The notes: a model not told the origin generated them from the letters alone. 64,000 nucleotides of DNA from Lysobacter daejeonensis GH1-9 (GCF_000768355.1 NZ_AVPU01000008.1:55985-119984); one strand, 5' to 3'; positions 19,106-29,461 are shown, counted from the stretch's first letter. A program made the numbers and translations.

Positions 19106-19741
19106 TCAGTCTCCAGCGATGGGGGCGGCTAGTCGTGCGCGCATCAATTCGGCAGTGTCGCGGCTCGACTCGCGCGCTGAAATCGCCAATTGGTCGGACA
19201 CGGCGACCCGGTTTGCCTGCGGGTGGTTCTGGTTGAGCTTGAACTTCATCGTGATCCGCGCCACCTCGACGCGGAAACCGACGATGCCGCGCAACTGGTT
19301 GCGGTGATCCTCGCGATCCATCTCGAATCGCCAATCGCTGCCAACGGCCGCTTCATGCTGGAGGCTCAACCGGTCCACGATCCCGGCCAATGCGCCTTCA
19401 TCCGTGAAGAATTCCAGTACTCCCTCCAGGTGGGCGACGGCATAGTTCCACGTGGGAACCCGGGCCTCCTCCTCCTTGTCCGGATACCAGCCCGGTGACA
19501 CATAGGCGTTGGGGCCGTGCACGATGGCCAGGCACCGGCCCGCGGTGCGACGGACGGGGTTGGCACGGGACACATGCCCCTGAAGCTGCACCCGGTCGCC
19601 ATCGCGGTGGTACAGCACCGGCAGGTGATTGGCCTCGGCATGACCGTCGCTGACCGTGACCAGCGTGATGAAGTTGTCACGCCCGACCAGTGCGTCCAGT
19701 GCCGCGAGATCCGTCTCGACGAAGGTGCGAGGCTGATGCAT
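19106..19741 (-). CDS. PaiB-like FMN-binding protein
   Basis: A 211-residue protein of the PaiB (FMN-binding negative transcriptional regulator) family, with a split-barrel flavin fold. The N-terminal MHQPRTFVETD, HLPVLYHRDG, GHVSRANP, and HGPNAYVSPGWYPDKEE followed by VPTWNYAVAHLEG are the recognisable family blocks; a C-terminal MKFKLNQN segment is also typical. B. subtilis PaiB represses sporulation and protease genes, but most homologues have no defined target. It begins the run into the SDR and kynurenine genes (1-base gap to the SDR), so a regulatory or flavin-related role in that operon is possible. Confidence 0.88.
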   Translation of the reverse strand: MHQPRTFVETDLAALDALVGRDNFITLVTVSDGHAEANHLPVLYHRDGDRVQLQGHVSRANPVRRTAGRCLAIVHGPNAYVSPGWYPDKEEEARVPTWNYAVAHLEGVLEFFTDEGALAGIVDRLSLQHEAAVGSDWRFEMDREDHRNQLRGIVGFRVEVARITMKFKLNQNHPQANRVAVSDQLAISARESSRDTAELMRARLAAPIAGD

Positions 19742-19747
19742 GGCAGG

Positions 19748-20050
19748 CTAGTGGCGGGATGGCAGTTTCTGGACCATCAACTCACGCAGCTGGGCGTCAT
19801 CGGCCGACTGGGGTGGCACCAACTCATCCAGCGCCAAGCCGCGTGCGGCCGCGTCATCCGCGTCCATGCCCTCCAGCGCCACGTACTCCGCATCCATCAG
19901 CGCCGCGCGAGCGCTGTCCTCGCTGTCGTAGGGCTGGGCGTTGCCATCGCTGTCGAACACCTCGGCGGTGCCCGCGTCGAGCACGCGCAGCCGCGCCCAG
20001 ACCACCGTGCGGCCCAACGTGGCCAACCACCATTCGTCACGCGTGCTCAT
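19748..20050 (-). CDS. hypothetical acidic 100-aa protein
   Basis: A 100-residue acidic protein beginning MSTRDEWWLATLGRTVVWARLRVLD, with AEVFDSDGNAQPYDSEDSARAALMDAEYVALEGMD in the middle. I recognise no domain. The open frame extends upstream, but the ATG at 20050 overlaps the stop codon of the preceding membrane-protein gene (ATGA), which decides the start. It is six bases ahead of the PaiB-like gene, and part of the asnS-headed series. No signal peptide or membrane segment is visible. Confidence 0.7.
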   Translation of the reverse strand: MSTRDEWWLATLGRTVVWARLRVLDAGTAEVFDSDGNAQPYDSEDSARAALMDAEYVALEGMDADDAAARGLALDELVPPQSADDAQLRELMVQKLPSRH

Positions 20051-20355
20051 GCCGACACCACCATGGACAACAACCAGAGCAGACCGCCTGCCACGAGGCC
20101 GCCGATGATGCACATCAGCGAAATGCGGGCCGGCGTGGCCAGCCCGTTGAGGTTGCGGTCGTTCGCTGCGCGGTAGCCGCCGCGCAGCAGCCACCACAGC
20201 GACGCCGGCTTGGCGAACGCCAGTTCGCCCAGGTTGCGCTGCAACTCCGGATGGCGGTCACGCACGTGCACCAGGGTCAGCGGCCAGAAGATCGCAAGCG
20301 CGGTGGCACCGGCGATGGCCAGCGCCAGGCAGCAGAGGGCCAAGAACAGGATCAC
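20047..20355 (-). CDS. hypothetical small membrane protein
   Basis: A 102-residue protein with an N-terminal hydrophobic helix (MILFLALCCLALAIAGATAL) and a second near the C-terminus (ISLMCIIGGLVAGGLLWLLS). The middle is a cytoplasmic or periplasmic segment with HPELQRNLGELAFAKPASLWWLL. No known domain is recognised. It starts three bases after the asnS stop and overlaps the following 100-aa gene by four bases, implying coupled translation of the pair. Confidence 0.7.
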   Translation of the reverse strand: MILFLALCCLALAIAGATALAIFWPLTLVHVRDRHPELQRNLGELAFAKPASLWWLLRGGYRAANDRNLNGLATPARISLMCIIGGLVAGGLLWLLSMVVSA

Positions 20356-20358
20356 CGA

Positions 20359-21759
<1,401 letters not shown>

Positions 21760-21931
21760 GCCTTGAATCCTTGCCGCAAAGGGCCGATATGGGGAAAGAG
21801 GTCGAGTTTACCGGTTGCCGGCGCGTGCTTGCGAGTCGGCGGCCAGTTTCCGACGCTGACGTGCCCGGTGGGCGTTGCCGGTCCTGTCAGGGTCCTATCC
21901 GTATACTGTTGCCGTACTTCTGGAGTCGTCC

Positions 21932-22270
21932 ATGGCCGTCACCCTCAGCCCCGCCGCCCTTGCCCGCGTGCAGCGCTACCTCGTCGAGACCCCCGAGGCC
22001 GTCGGCCTGCGCTTTGGCGTCACCAAGACCGGGTGCTCGGGCTGGCAGCACACAGCGGACCTGGCCAAGGATGAGCGTGCTGGCGACACCGTCTTCGAGC
22101 AGGAGGGCGTGCGCATCTACGTGGACGCCATCAGCCTGCCGCTCGTCGACGGCACCGAGATCGACCTGGTCAAGCAGCGCCTGGGCGAGCAGTTCGTGTT
22201 CCGCAACCCCAACGTGGCCGACGAGTGCGGCTGCGGCGAGAGCTTCACCACCACGGTACACGCGGCCTGA
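21932..22270 (+). CDS. A-type iron-sulfur carrier protein (IscA/ErpA-like)
   Basis: A 112-residue protein that accepts and hands on Fe-S clusters to apo-enzymes. The three conserved cysteines are visible in KTGCSGWQH and in ECGCGESF near the C-terminus, with the usual ~65-residue spacing. I start at ATG 21932 (MAVTLSPAAL), preceded by TGGAG. Whether it is the IscA or the ErpA paralogue cannot be settled from the sequence, and no isc or suf genes flank it. It is divergent to asnS. Confidence 0.88.
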   Translation: MAVTLSPAALARVQRYLVETPEAVGLRFGVTKTGCSGWQHTADLAKDERAGDTVFEQEGVRIYVDAISLPLVDGTEIDLVKQRLGEQFVFRNPNVADECGCGESFTTTVHAA

Positions 22271-22476
22271 CCCAGCCCTGGGCAGGGGCCGGATCTGGCC
22301 TCCCGCCCGGCTTCCTCGTTTGCGTCTAAGTCCGCGTCCTGCCATACTTTCCGGCTCCCGCGGCCTTGGCTGCAGGAGCCCCTTGCCCGACCGCGCCCGG
22401 CATCCACCCGATGCGAGGGTGGCGGAGGGCTGAACAGGCCAGCTTTCGCCGGCCTTCATCCACAAGGAACAACACA

Positions 22477-22908
22477 ATGCGTCATTACGAAGTCGTGTTC
22501 CTGGTCCACCCGGACCAGAGCGAACAGGTCCCGGCCATGATCGAGCGCTACAAGGGCTTGATCGAGAACGGTTCGGGCACCGTTCACCGCCTTGAAGACT
22601 GGGGCCGCCGCCAGCTGGCCTACCCGATCGAGAACCTGGTCAAGGCGCACTACGTGCTGCTGAACATCGAGTGCAACCAGAGCGTGCTGAACGAGCTGGT
22701 CGACGGTTTCCGTTTCAACGACGCCGTCCTGCGCCACCTGGTCATGAAGCGTGACGAGGCCGACACCGAACAGTCCCTGATCATGAAGTTCAAGGACGAG
22801 AAGGGTGACAAGCCGGAGCGTGGCGAGCGCCGCCGCCGTGACGACGAAGGCACCGACGCCGGCACTGCCGCCGACGAGTCCACCGACGACAACGCCGAAG
22901 CCGCCTGA
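22477..22908 (+). CDS. rpsF: 30S ribosomal protein bS6
   Basis: A 143-residue small-subunit protein that binds S18 in the 30S platform. It begins [27 protein letters not shown], has [24 protein letters not shown], and ends in a long charged tail rich in D and E. A short purine run (AAGGA) is seven bases before the ATG. It leads the rpsF-rpsR-rplI operon. The 206 bases upstream should carry the operon promoter. Confidence 0.97.
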   Translation: MRHYEVVFLVHPDQSEQVPAMIERYKGLIENGSGTVHRLEDWGRRQLAYPIENLVKAHYVLLNIECNQSVLNELVDGFRFNDAVLRHLVMKRDEADTEQSLIMKFKDEKGDKPERGERRRRDDEGTDAGTAADESTDDNAEAA

Positions 22909-22919
22909 GGATCACTGAC

Positions 22920-23150
22920 ATGTCCAAGTTCTTCCGCCGCCGCAAGTTCTGCAAGTTCACCGCCGAGGGTGTCAAGGAGATCGATTACAAGGATCTCAAC
23001 ACCCTGCGCCAGTACCTGACCGAGACCGGCAAGATCGTCCCGAGCCGCGTCACCGGCACCAAGTCGAAGTACCAGCGCCAGCTGTCGACCGCGATCAAGC
23101 GCGCCCGCTTCCTGGCCCTGATCCCGTACACCGACAATCACAACGTTTGA
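22920..23150 (+). CDS. rpsR: 30S ribosomal protein bS18
   Basis: A 76-residue protein beginning [25 protein letters not shown], which pairs with S6 in the 30S platform. The RRRKFCKF start and [31 protein letters not shown] core (here [11 protein letters not shown]) are characteristic. It starts eleven bases after rpsF. Confidence 0.97.
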   Translation: MSKFFRRRKFCKFTAEGVKEIDYKDLNTLRQYLTETGKIVPSRVTGTKSKYQRQLSTAIKRARFLALIPYTDNHNV

Positions 23151-23191
23151 TTGGCGCACCTGCGGGGCCATCCCGCGGGTAGCCGGCGGAG

Positions 23192-23260
23192 GGCAGGCGA
23201 CGCCTGCCTTCCTGCCGCACTCATTCGGACAACAGCCATTGCTGCAGGGCGACGCCCTGC
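23192..23260. repeat. twin GAC-loop hairpins in the rpsR-rplI gap
   Basis: Two perfect 7-base-pair hairpins lie between rpsR and rplI: arms 23192-23198 with 23202-23208, and arms 23244-23250 with 23254-23260. Both close on a three-base GAC loop. Neither is followed by a T-run. They could be processing, attenuation or REP-like elements; the function is not shown. Confidence 0.55.
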
Positions 23261-23281
23261 TAACGAATCCGGAGCAACACC

Positions 23282-23734
23282 ATGAAGCTGATCCTCCTGC
23301 AGAAGGTCACCAACCTCGGCGGCCTGGGTGACACCGTCACCGTCAAGCCGGGCTACGGCCGCAACTACCTCGTGCCGCAGGGCAAGGCCGTGCCGGCCAC
23401 CGCCGCCAACCTGGCCGAGTTCGAAGCCAAGCGCGCTGAGTACGAAGCCAAGGCCAAGTCGATCCACGACAACGCCGAAGCCCGCAAGGCCAAGCTGGAA
23501 GGCGTGTCGGTGACCATCCGCGCCAACGCCGCCACCGAAGGCAAGCTGTACGGCTCGGTCACCACCCGTGACATCGCCGACGCGCTGACCAAGCACGGCT
23601 ACGAGGTCGCCAAGTCCGAAGTCATCATGGGCGAGGGCGCCATCCGCCACATCGGCGAATACGACGTGCTGGTCCACCTGCACGCCGACGTCGAGACCAC
23701 CGTCAAGGTGATCGTCGAAGCCGAAGCCGCCTGA
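23282..23734 (+). CDS. rplI: 50S ribosomal protein bL9
   Basis: A 150-residue large-subunit protein with the two-domain L9 plan: [36 protein letters not shown], a long connecting helix rich in A, E and K (residues ~45-75), and a C-terminal domain ending in [22 protein letters not shown] lies upstream of the ATG. A strong hairpin closes the operon 27 bases after the stop. Confidence 0.97.
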   Translation: MKLILLQKVTNLGGLGDTVTVKPGYGRNYLVPQGKAVPATAANLAEFEAKRAEYEAKAKSIHDNAEARKAKLEGVSVTIRANAATEGKLYGSVTTRDIADALTKHGYEVAKSEVIMGEGAIRHIGEYDVLVHLHADVETTVKVIVEAEAA

Positions 23735-23760
23735 TCCACCGATCCAGGCTGTGCTGCCGG

Positions 23761-23787
23761 AGGGCGCCGCAAGGCGCCCTTCGTGTT
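23761..23787 (+). terminator. intrinsic terminator after rplI
   Basis: A perfect 8-base-pair stem (23761-23768 with 23773-23780) closes on GCAA, a stable tetraloop, and is followed by the T-rich TCGTGTTT. It stands 27 bases after the rplI stop and should end the rpsF operon transcript. Confidence 0.8.
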
Positions 23788-24068
23788 TCCAGGCCCGGGG
23801 TGTGAAGTCGGCGGGGCGATGCGCGGGCAAGCCAAGGCCCTGGCATGCCTGGCTGGGCGCGAGCCCATCACCGGGTGCGTGCCCACTCGCCGTCGCAGGC
23901 AATGAGACAGCGGTGGGCTAGGTTCCGGGCCATGTCCCCGCGCGCGGCTATCCGCAGCTTATCCACAGACTTGTCTGCAACACCCGGCGGCCATCGGGGC
24001 ATAGGATGGCCGACCAGTCGTTTCACCAAGGCCGCGCAGACGGCCCATTCCAGGGGATTCCACTAGCC
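23788..24068 (+). promoter_or_regulatory. dnaB upstream region with DnaA box
   Basis: No gene is seen between the rplI terminator and dnaB. A perfect DnaA-box consensus, TTATCCACA, is at 23959-23967, with a partial match (TATCCGCA, 23949-23956) just before it. The region probably holds the dnaB promoter; DnaA control is inferred only from the box. Confidence 0.5.
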
Positions 24069-25481
24069 ATGAGCGCACGTCCCGGTTTCCGCAACGACAA
24101 GCGGTTCGAGACCCGTTCCGACCAGCGCATGGACCAGTTGCGGGTGCCCCCGCAATCGGTCGAGGCGGAGCAGGCCGTGCTCGGCGGCCTCATGCTGGAC
24201 CCCAATGCCTACGACCGCATTGCCGACCAGCTCAACGACAACGACTTCTACCGTCGCGACCACCAGCTGATCTACCGTGCCATCGCTGAGCTGGCGCAGA
24301 AGAGCAAGCCGTTCGATGCGGTAACGCTGGGTGAGTGGTTCGAGTCGATGGGCCTGGCCGAGCAGGTGGCCGGCGGCGCCTACCTGATCGAACTCGCCAG
24401 CACCACGCCGTCGGCGGCCAACATCCTGGCCTACGCCGAGATCGTGCGTGACAAGGCCGTGCTGCGCCAGCTGATCGACGTCGGTACGGGCATCGTCAAC
24501 GACGGCTTCCAGCCTGATGGCCGCGACAGCGACATGATCCTGGAGGAGGCCGAGAAGCAGGTCCTCGCCATCGCCCAGTCGCGCACGTCGGGCCGTTCGG
24601 ACTTCACCGACGTGCAGAAGGCGCTGGTCGAGGCCTTCGACGTGCTGCAGACCCGTTATGCCAACGGCGGCAGCGTCACCGGCCTGCCCACGGGCTACAC
24701 CGAGTTCGACGAGCTCACGGCCGGCCTGCAGAAGACCGACCTGATCATCCTCGCCGCGCGTCCCGCGATGGGCAAGACCACGCTCGCGCTGAACATGGCC
24801 GAATTCGCAGCGTTCAAGAGCAAGCAGCCGGTGGCGGTGTTCTCGATGGAAATGTCGGCCAGCCAGCTGGCGCTGCGCCTGATCTCGTCGGTGGGCCGCG
24901 TCAACGCGCAGCGACTGCGCACCGGCCAACTGGAAGACGAGGACTGGAGCCGCGTCACCAGCGCGATCCGCCAGCTCAAGGAAGTGAAGATCTTCATCGA
25001 CGACGAGCCGGGCCTGTCGCCGGTCAAGCTGGCCGCCAAGGCGCGTCGCCTCAAGCGCGAGCATGGCCTGGGCCTGATCGTTATCGACTACCTGCAGCTG
25101 ATGTCCGTGCCCGGCAACAACGAGAACCGTGCGACGGAAATCTCCGAGATCTCGCGCTCGCTCAAAGGCCTGGCCAAGGAACTGCAGGTGCCGGTGATCG
25201 CGCTCTCGCAGCTCAACCGTTCGCTGGAAACGCGCGCCGACAAGCGCCCGGTGATGGCCGACCTGCGCGAATCGGGCGCCATCGAGCAGGACGCGGACAT
25301 GATCGTCTTCATCTACCGCGACGATTACTACAACAAGGAAAACTCGCCGGACAAGGGATTGGCCGAAGTCATCATCGGCAAGCAGCGTTCGGGCCCGACC
25401 GGCTCGATCAAGCTCAAGTTCTTCGGCGAGTACACGCGTTTCGACAACCTCTCGCACGACTCGATGGGCAGTTTCGAATAG
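24069..25481 (+). CDS. dnaB: replicative DNA helicase DnaB
   Basis: A 470-residue hexameric 5'-to-3' helicase of the replication fork. The N-terminal primase-interacting domain begins near VPPQSVEAEQAVLGGLM. The RecA-like domain has Walker A in AARPAMGKTTLALNMA (about residue 228-240), Walker B in GLIVIDYLQLMS, and DLRESGAIEQDADMIVFIYR near the end. I start at ATG 24069 (MSARPGFRND); an in-frame ATG at 24006 would add 21 residues. No intein is present. A DnaA box is about 100 bases upstream. Confidence 0.96.
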   Translation: MSARPGFRNDKRFETRSDQRMDQLRVPPQSVEAEQAVLGGLMLDPNAYDRIADQLNDNDFYRRDHQLIYRAIAELAQKSKPFDAVTLGEWFESMGLAEQVAGGAYLIELASTTPSAANILAYAEIVRDKAVLRQLIDVGTGIVNDGFQPDGRDSDMILEEAEKQVLAIAQSRTSGRSDFTDVQKALVEAFDVLQTRYANGGSVTGLPTGYTEFDELTAGLQKTDLIILAARPAMGKTTLALNMAEFAAFKSKQPVAVFSMEMSASQLALRLISSVGRVNAQRLRTGQLEDEDWSRVTSAIRQLKEVKIFIDDEPGLSPVKLAAKARRLKREHGLGLIVIDYLQLMSVPGNNENRATEISEISRSLKGLAKELQVPVIALSQLNRSLETRADKRPVMADLRESGAIEQDADMIVFIYRDDYYNKENSPDKGLAEVIIGKQRSGPTGSIKLKFFGEYTRFDNLSHDSMGSFE

Positions 25482-25540
25482 CGCAAGGGGCGCATGCGGC
25501 TCTGGCAGAATGAGCCGTCCCTGTCTGGAAGCCGACGACG

Positions 25541-26965
25541 ATGCCCATCGCGCTGGTGTGGTTCCGCAATGACCTGCGCCTGGCCGACAACCCGGCACTT
25601 CGAGCCGCGCTGGACGGCGGATACACACCACTGCCGCTTTACATCCATGCCCCCGAGGAAGAGTTCCCCTGGGCTCCCGGTGCGGCCAGCCTCGCCTGGC
25701 GCCACCAATCGTTGGCTGCGTTGGATGCGGACCTGCGCCAACGTGGCACGCACCTGCGGCTGTTCCATGGGCCCAGCCTGGCGATCCTCCAGGCGGTGGT
25801 GGCCGCCAGCGGCGCTGAAGCGGTTTTCTGGAACCGGCGTTACGAGCCCGCCATCGAGCAGCGGGATACCGGCATCAAGCAGGCCCTGCGCGCGCAAGGA
25901 CTGCGCGTGGAAAGCTTCAACGGCAGCCTGATGTTCGAACCATGGGCGGTCCAGACCAAGCAGGGTGGCCCGTTCAAGGTATTCACGCCATTCTGGCGCG
26001 CGGCGTCGGCGCAGTGGCGGAACGAACCGCTCTGGGAGGCACCAGCCGCACTGGCCGAGGCCGACACCGGTCCCGCCGGGGTGCCGCTGGCGGCGCTTGG
26101 GCTCTTGCCCACGCCGCGATGGGACATGCCGTTCTGGAGCGACTGGACGCCCGGTGAAGCAGGTGCCCATGCAGCGCTTGAGGTCTTCATTGACGGCGCA
26201 TTGCATGGTTATGCAGACAGCCGCGATCGCCCCGACCAGGTGGGCACCTCGCGCCTGTCGCCACACCTGCACTTTGGTGAAATCGCCCCTTGGCGATTGG
26301 CGGCGGCAATCCAGTCGGCGCGATCGGCGGCGTCGGCCGCCGGGGTCGATGCCTGGCTGCGAGAACTGGGCTGGCGGGAGTTCGCACACCACCTGTTGCA
26401 TCATTTCCCGCAATCGGCGCAGCACAACTTCAACCCGGCGTTCGACCGGTTTGCATGGGCGAACCTGCGCGAGGAGACGCTGGAGCGCTGGCGCACCGGA
26501 CGCACCGGCGTGCCGATCGTCGACGCCGGCCTGCGTGAGCTGTTGGCCACCGGCTGGATGCACAACCGCGTGCGCATGATCGTCGGCAGCTACCTGACCA
26601 AGCACATGCGTGCGCACTGGCTGGAGGGCGCACGCTGGTTCTGGGACACGCTGGTCGACGCCGACCTGGCCAACAACACGCTGGGCTGGCAATGGGTAGC
26701 CGGAACCGGCGCGGACGCAGCCCCGTACTTCCGCGTGTTCAATCCGGTCACGCAGGCGACCCGCTTCGACCCCGACGCGCGTTACATCACCCGTTGGGTT
26801 CCCGAACTCGCCAAGTTGCCAACGGCGCTGCGCTTTGCTCCATGGACCGATCCTGCCGTGGCCGCGCGCTTGGCCCCCGACTATCCGGCGCACCCGCTGG
26901 TGGACCTGGCGTCTGGACGCGACGCCGCCTTGGGTGCCTACCGGACCCTGCGCGCCTCGCGTTGA
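25541..26965 (+). CDS. phrB: deoxyribodipyrimidine photolyase
   Basis: A 474-residue FAD flavoprotein that repairs cyclobutane pyrimidine dimers using light. The N-terminal antenna domain begins PIALVWFRNDLRLADNPAL. The FAD-binding C-terminal half has TSRLSPHLHFGEIAP, ELGWREFAHHLLHHFP, and the GWMHNRVRMIVGSYLTK stretch followed by WQWVAGTGADAAPYFRVFNP, with the tryptophans and asparagine expected in CPD photolyases. It follows dnaB by 59 bases on the same strand. A cryptochrome role is less likely given the close match to class I photolyase motifs. Confidence 0.93.
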   Translation: MPIALVWFRNDLRLADNPALRAALDGGYTPLPLYIHAPEEEFPWAPGAASLAWRHQSLAALDADLRQRGTHLRLFHGPSLAILQAVVAASGAEAVFWNRRYEPAIEQRDTGIKQALRAQGLRVESFNGSLMFEPWAVQTKQGGPFKVFTPFWRAASAQWRNEPLWEAPAALAEADTGPAGVPLAALGLLPTPRWDMPFWSDWTPGEAGAHAALEVFIDGALHGYADSRDRPDQVGTSRLSPHLHFGEIAPWRLAAAIQSARSAASAAGVDAWLRELGWREFAHHLLHHFPQSAQHNFNPAFDRFAWANLREETLERWRTGRTGVPIVDAGLRELLATGWMHNRVRMIVGSYLTKHMRAHWLEGARWFWDTLVDADLANNTLGWQWVAGTGADAAPYFRVFNPVTQATRFDPDARYITRWVPELAKLPTALRFAPWTDPAVAARLAPDYPAHPLVDLASGRDAALGAYRTLRASR

Positions 26966-27015
26966 CGCTCCTCACGGCTGCGTGATTCACTCGCAGCAAA
27001 CCACGGGAGGGTTGC

Positions 27016-28491
27016 ATGGCCACAGCGGCGCCCAAGCAGCGTGCGCGCAGGCCCAGGGGGCCGCGTCGGGAAAGCATGTCCAAGGTGGACACGGCGTGGC
27101 TGCGCATGGAGCGACCCACCAACCCCATGATGATCACCGGCGTGCTGATGTTTGCCGAGCCGATGGACGTCGAGCGGTTGCGCAAGGTCGTGAAGCAGCG
27201 CTTCCTGGCCTATCGACGCTTCACGCAGAAGGCGGTGGACGCGCCGACCGGTGCCTCCTGGGTGACCGATCGCGATTTCGACCTGGATTGGCATGTGCAG
27301 GCGGCGGCGCTGCCGGGCCGTGGCGACAAGCGGGCCATGGAGCGCTTCGTCAGCCAACTGGCCTCCAGCCCGCTCGACCACGGCCGCCCGCTTTGGCAGT
27401 TCCAGCTGGTGGAGCGCTACCGGGGTGGCTCGGCGCTGGTGGCACGCATCCACCACAGCTATGCCGACGGCATCGCGCTGGTGCAGGTATTGCTCTCGCT
27501 GACGGATACCACGCGCGAACCGGTGGCTGGCGATGAACTGCATGCGTCCTGGCTCAAGCACGACCACGCCCATGTCGCGCGCCGCGTAGGTGCGGTGGAC
27601 CGCTATGTGCAACTGGGCACGCGCGCGGTGGAGAAGGGCATGGAGATGTACCGCGACCCCAGCCTCGCCGCCGTGCTGGCCAAGGAGGGTGGCGAGATCG
27701 CCCGCGAACTGGTGCATGCGGTGGCCTTGTCGGATGATCCACCCTCGGTGTTGCGCGGCCCGCTGGGCGTCAGCAAGCGCGTGGCCTGGGCCGAGCCCCT
27801 GGACCTGGAAGAGGTCAAGGCGGTGGGACGTGCCTGCGAATGCACGGTCAACGACGTACTCATGGCCACCGCCGCCGGCGCATTGCGCAGCTACATGATC
27901 GAACGCGGCGATTGTGTCGAAGGGCTGACCCTGCGGGCCACGGTGCCGGTGAACCTGCGGCCACTCGAACATGCCAAGAAGCTGGGGAACCACTTTGGCC
28001 TGGTGTTCCTGGACCTGCCGGTGGGCGAGGGCAATCCCATCCGTCGTATCGAACGCGTGGCCGAATCGATGAATTCCCTCAAGAACTCACGGCAGGCCAT
28101 CGTCGCCTATGGCCTGCTGGCCGCGCTGGGCATGGCGCCCTCGGCGGTGCAGAGCCTGGCGCTGGATCTGTTCAGCCGGAAGGCGTCGGCAGTGGCGACC
28201 AACGTGCCGGGGCCGCAGCAGCCGCTGTACATGGCCGGGTGCAAGTTGCGGGAAATGATGTTCTGGGTGCCGCAAACCGGCACCGTCGGGGTCGGCATTT
28301 CCATTCTCAGCTACAACGGGCGCGTGCACTTCGGCCTGATCTCCGACGCCAAGCTGATTCCAGACCCGGATAACGTCATCCAGCGTTTTGGCAGCGAGTT
28401 CGACAAGCTGCTTTACCTGTCGCTGATGGGCAATTGGGATCACCGTCTGGATGCCGAAAGCGCCTTCCAGCTGATTCCTTCCGAAACCTGA
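27016..28491 (+). CDS. wax ester synthase / diacylglycerol acyltransferase (WS/DGAT)
   Basis: A 491-residue acyltransferase that joins acyl-CoA to a fatty alcohol or diacylglycerol, making storage neutral lipids. The catalytic HHxxxDG motif is intact as HHSYADG near residue 145. The N-terminal KVDTAWLRMERPTNPMMITGVLMF and the later NDVLMATAAGALR, VPVNLR and NVPGPQQPLYMAG blocks are typical. A basic N-terminal stretch (KQRARRPRGPRR) precedes the domain. It follows the photolyase by 50 bases. Which acceptor it prefers is not readable. Confidence 0.92.
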   Translation: MATAAPKQRARRPRGPRRESMSKVDTAWLRMERPTNPMMITGVLMFAEPMDVERLRKVVKQRFLAYRRFTQKAVDAPTGASWVTDRDFDLDWHVQAAALPGRGDKRAMERFVSQLASSPLDHGRPLWQFQLVERYRGGSALVARIHHSYADGIALVQVLLSLTDTTREPVAGDELHASWLKHDHAHVARRVGAVDRYVQLGTRAVEKGMEMYRDPSLAAVLAKEGGEIARELVHAVALSDDPPSVLRGPLGVSKRVAWAEPLDLEEVKAVGRACECTVNDVLMATAAGALRSYMIERGDCVEGLTLRATVPVNLRPLEHAKKLGNHFGLVFLDLPVGEGNPIRRIERVAESMNSLKNSRQAIVAYGLLAALGMAPSAVQSLALDLFSRKASAVATNVPGPQQPLYMAGCKLREMMFWVPQTGTVGVGISILSYNGRVHFGLISDAKLIPDPDNVIQRFGSEFDKLLYLSLMGNWDHRLDAESAFQLIPSET

Positions 28492-28576
28492 ACAGGCTGC
28501 CCGGGTCGTCACCCTTTCCTGACAGGGGCGTGTTTAGCTTGTGCCCGTCATCTACACCCCCCAAGGAATGACCCTC

Positions 28577-29272
28577 ATGAATAACTCGCTCAAGATCGCG
28601 CTTGCCGCTGCTCTTTCCACCGCGATGCTCGCGGGCTGCGCCACCACCGCCGGTGGCGGCGCCTACGGCAGCGCCGGTACCACCGACCAGGACGGCATGA
28701 GCCGCACCAAGAAGGGCGCGCTGATCGGTGCGGCCGTGGGCGCAGTGGCAGGCTTGCTGTCGGGTGACGACGCCACCGAGCGTCGCCAGCGTGCGCTGGT
28801 TGGCGCGGGTGTCGGCGGTCTGGCCGGCGGCGCCATCGGCAACTACCAGGACCGTCAGGAACGCGCCCTGCGCGAGAAGATGGCCGGTACCGGCGTCGAA
28901 GTCGTGCGCAACGGCGACAACATCACACTGAACATGCCGAGCAACATCACCTTCGGCTTCGACCGCTCCGACCTGCAGCCGCAGTTCTACCCGGTCCTCA
29001 ACGATGTCGCGGCCACGCTGCAGGAATACAACCAGACCATCGTGGAAGTGGCTGGCCATACCGACAGCGTCGGTACCGACAGCTACAACCAGCAGCTGTC
29101 CGAGCGCCGCGCCGCGGCCGTGGGCAACTACCTGATGGGCAAGGGCCTGATGCGCGATCGTTTCATCCTGCTCGGCGCCGGCGAAACCCGCCCGGTGGCC
29201 AGCAACGACACCGAGTCCGGCCGCGCGCAGAACCGTCGCGTCGAGATCACCCTGGTGCCGCTGCGTTCGTAA
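28577..29272 (+). CDS. OmpA-family lipoprotein with glycine-zipper segment
   Basis: A 231-residue outer-membrane lipoprotein. A signal peptide ends in the lipobox LAGC (C21), then a glycine-zipper region (GALIGAAVGAVAG and GAGVGGLAGGAIGNYQ) is followed by a C-terminal OmpA domain. The peptidoglycan-binding residues appear in TFGFDRSDLQPQF, VAGHTDSVGTDSYNQQLSERRAAAV and NRRVEITL. It resembles E. coli YiaD. I start at ATG 28577 because AAGGA is nine bases upstream; the earlier ATG at 28568 abuts that purine run. Two terminators follow. Confidence 0.92.
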   Translation: MNNSLKIALAAALSTAMLAGCATTAGGGAYGSAGTTDQDGMSRTKKGALIGAAVGAVAGLLSGDDATERRQRALVGAGVGGLAGGAIGNYQDRQERALREKMAGTGVEVVRNGDNITLNMPSNITFGFDRSDLQPQFYPVLNDVAATLQEYNQTIVEVAGHTDSVGTDSYNQQLSERRAAAVGNYLMGKGLMRDRFILLGAGETRPVASNDTESGRAQNRRVEITLVPLRS

Positions 29273-29301
29273 TCGAAACAGAAACAAAAGTCACAACGGG
29301 G

Positions 29302-29334
29302 AGACGGGCTGCCGCGAGGTGGCCCGTCTTCTTT
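29302..29334 (+). terminator. hairpin terminator after the OmpA-family gene
   Basis: An 8-base-pair stem (29302-29309 with 29322-29329) and a 12-base loop are followed by TCTTT. It begins 30 bases after the stop codon. Confidence 0.65.
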
Positions 29335-29429
29335 GAAGCTGTGGCCAGGGCGTGACTTTGACGGTAGCTGGCGTCGCGTTGGCGGAGCGAAGTCGGAGCG
29401 ACTCGAGCAACCGGGCCAAGGCCAAAGAA

Positions 29430-29461
29430 AAACCCCAGTCGTTTCCGACTGGGGTTTGTGT
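29430..29461. terminator. strong perfect hairpin, probably bidirectional terminator
   Basis: A perfect 11-base-pair stem (29430-29440 with 29447-29457) closes on six bases, with A-rich sequence before and TTT within the right arm. The A-run and T-run make it able to act on both strands. It stands at the left edge of the accessory region. Confidence 0.8.

Noticed and set aside
24063..26893. Two minus-strand frames of over 500 codons
   Set aside because: They are antisense shadows of dnaB and phrB, with no domain-like residues.
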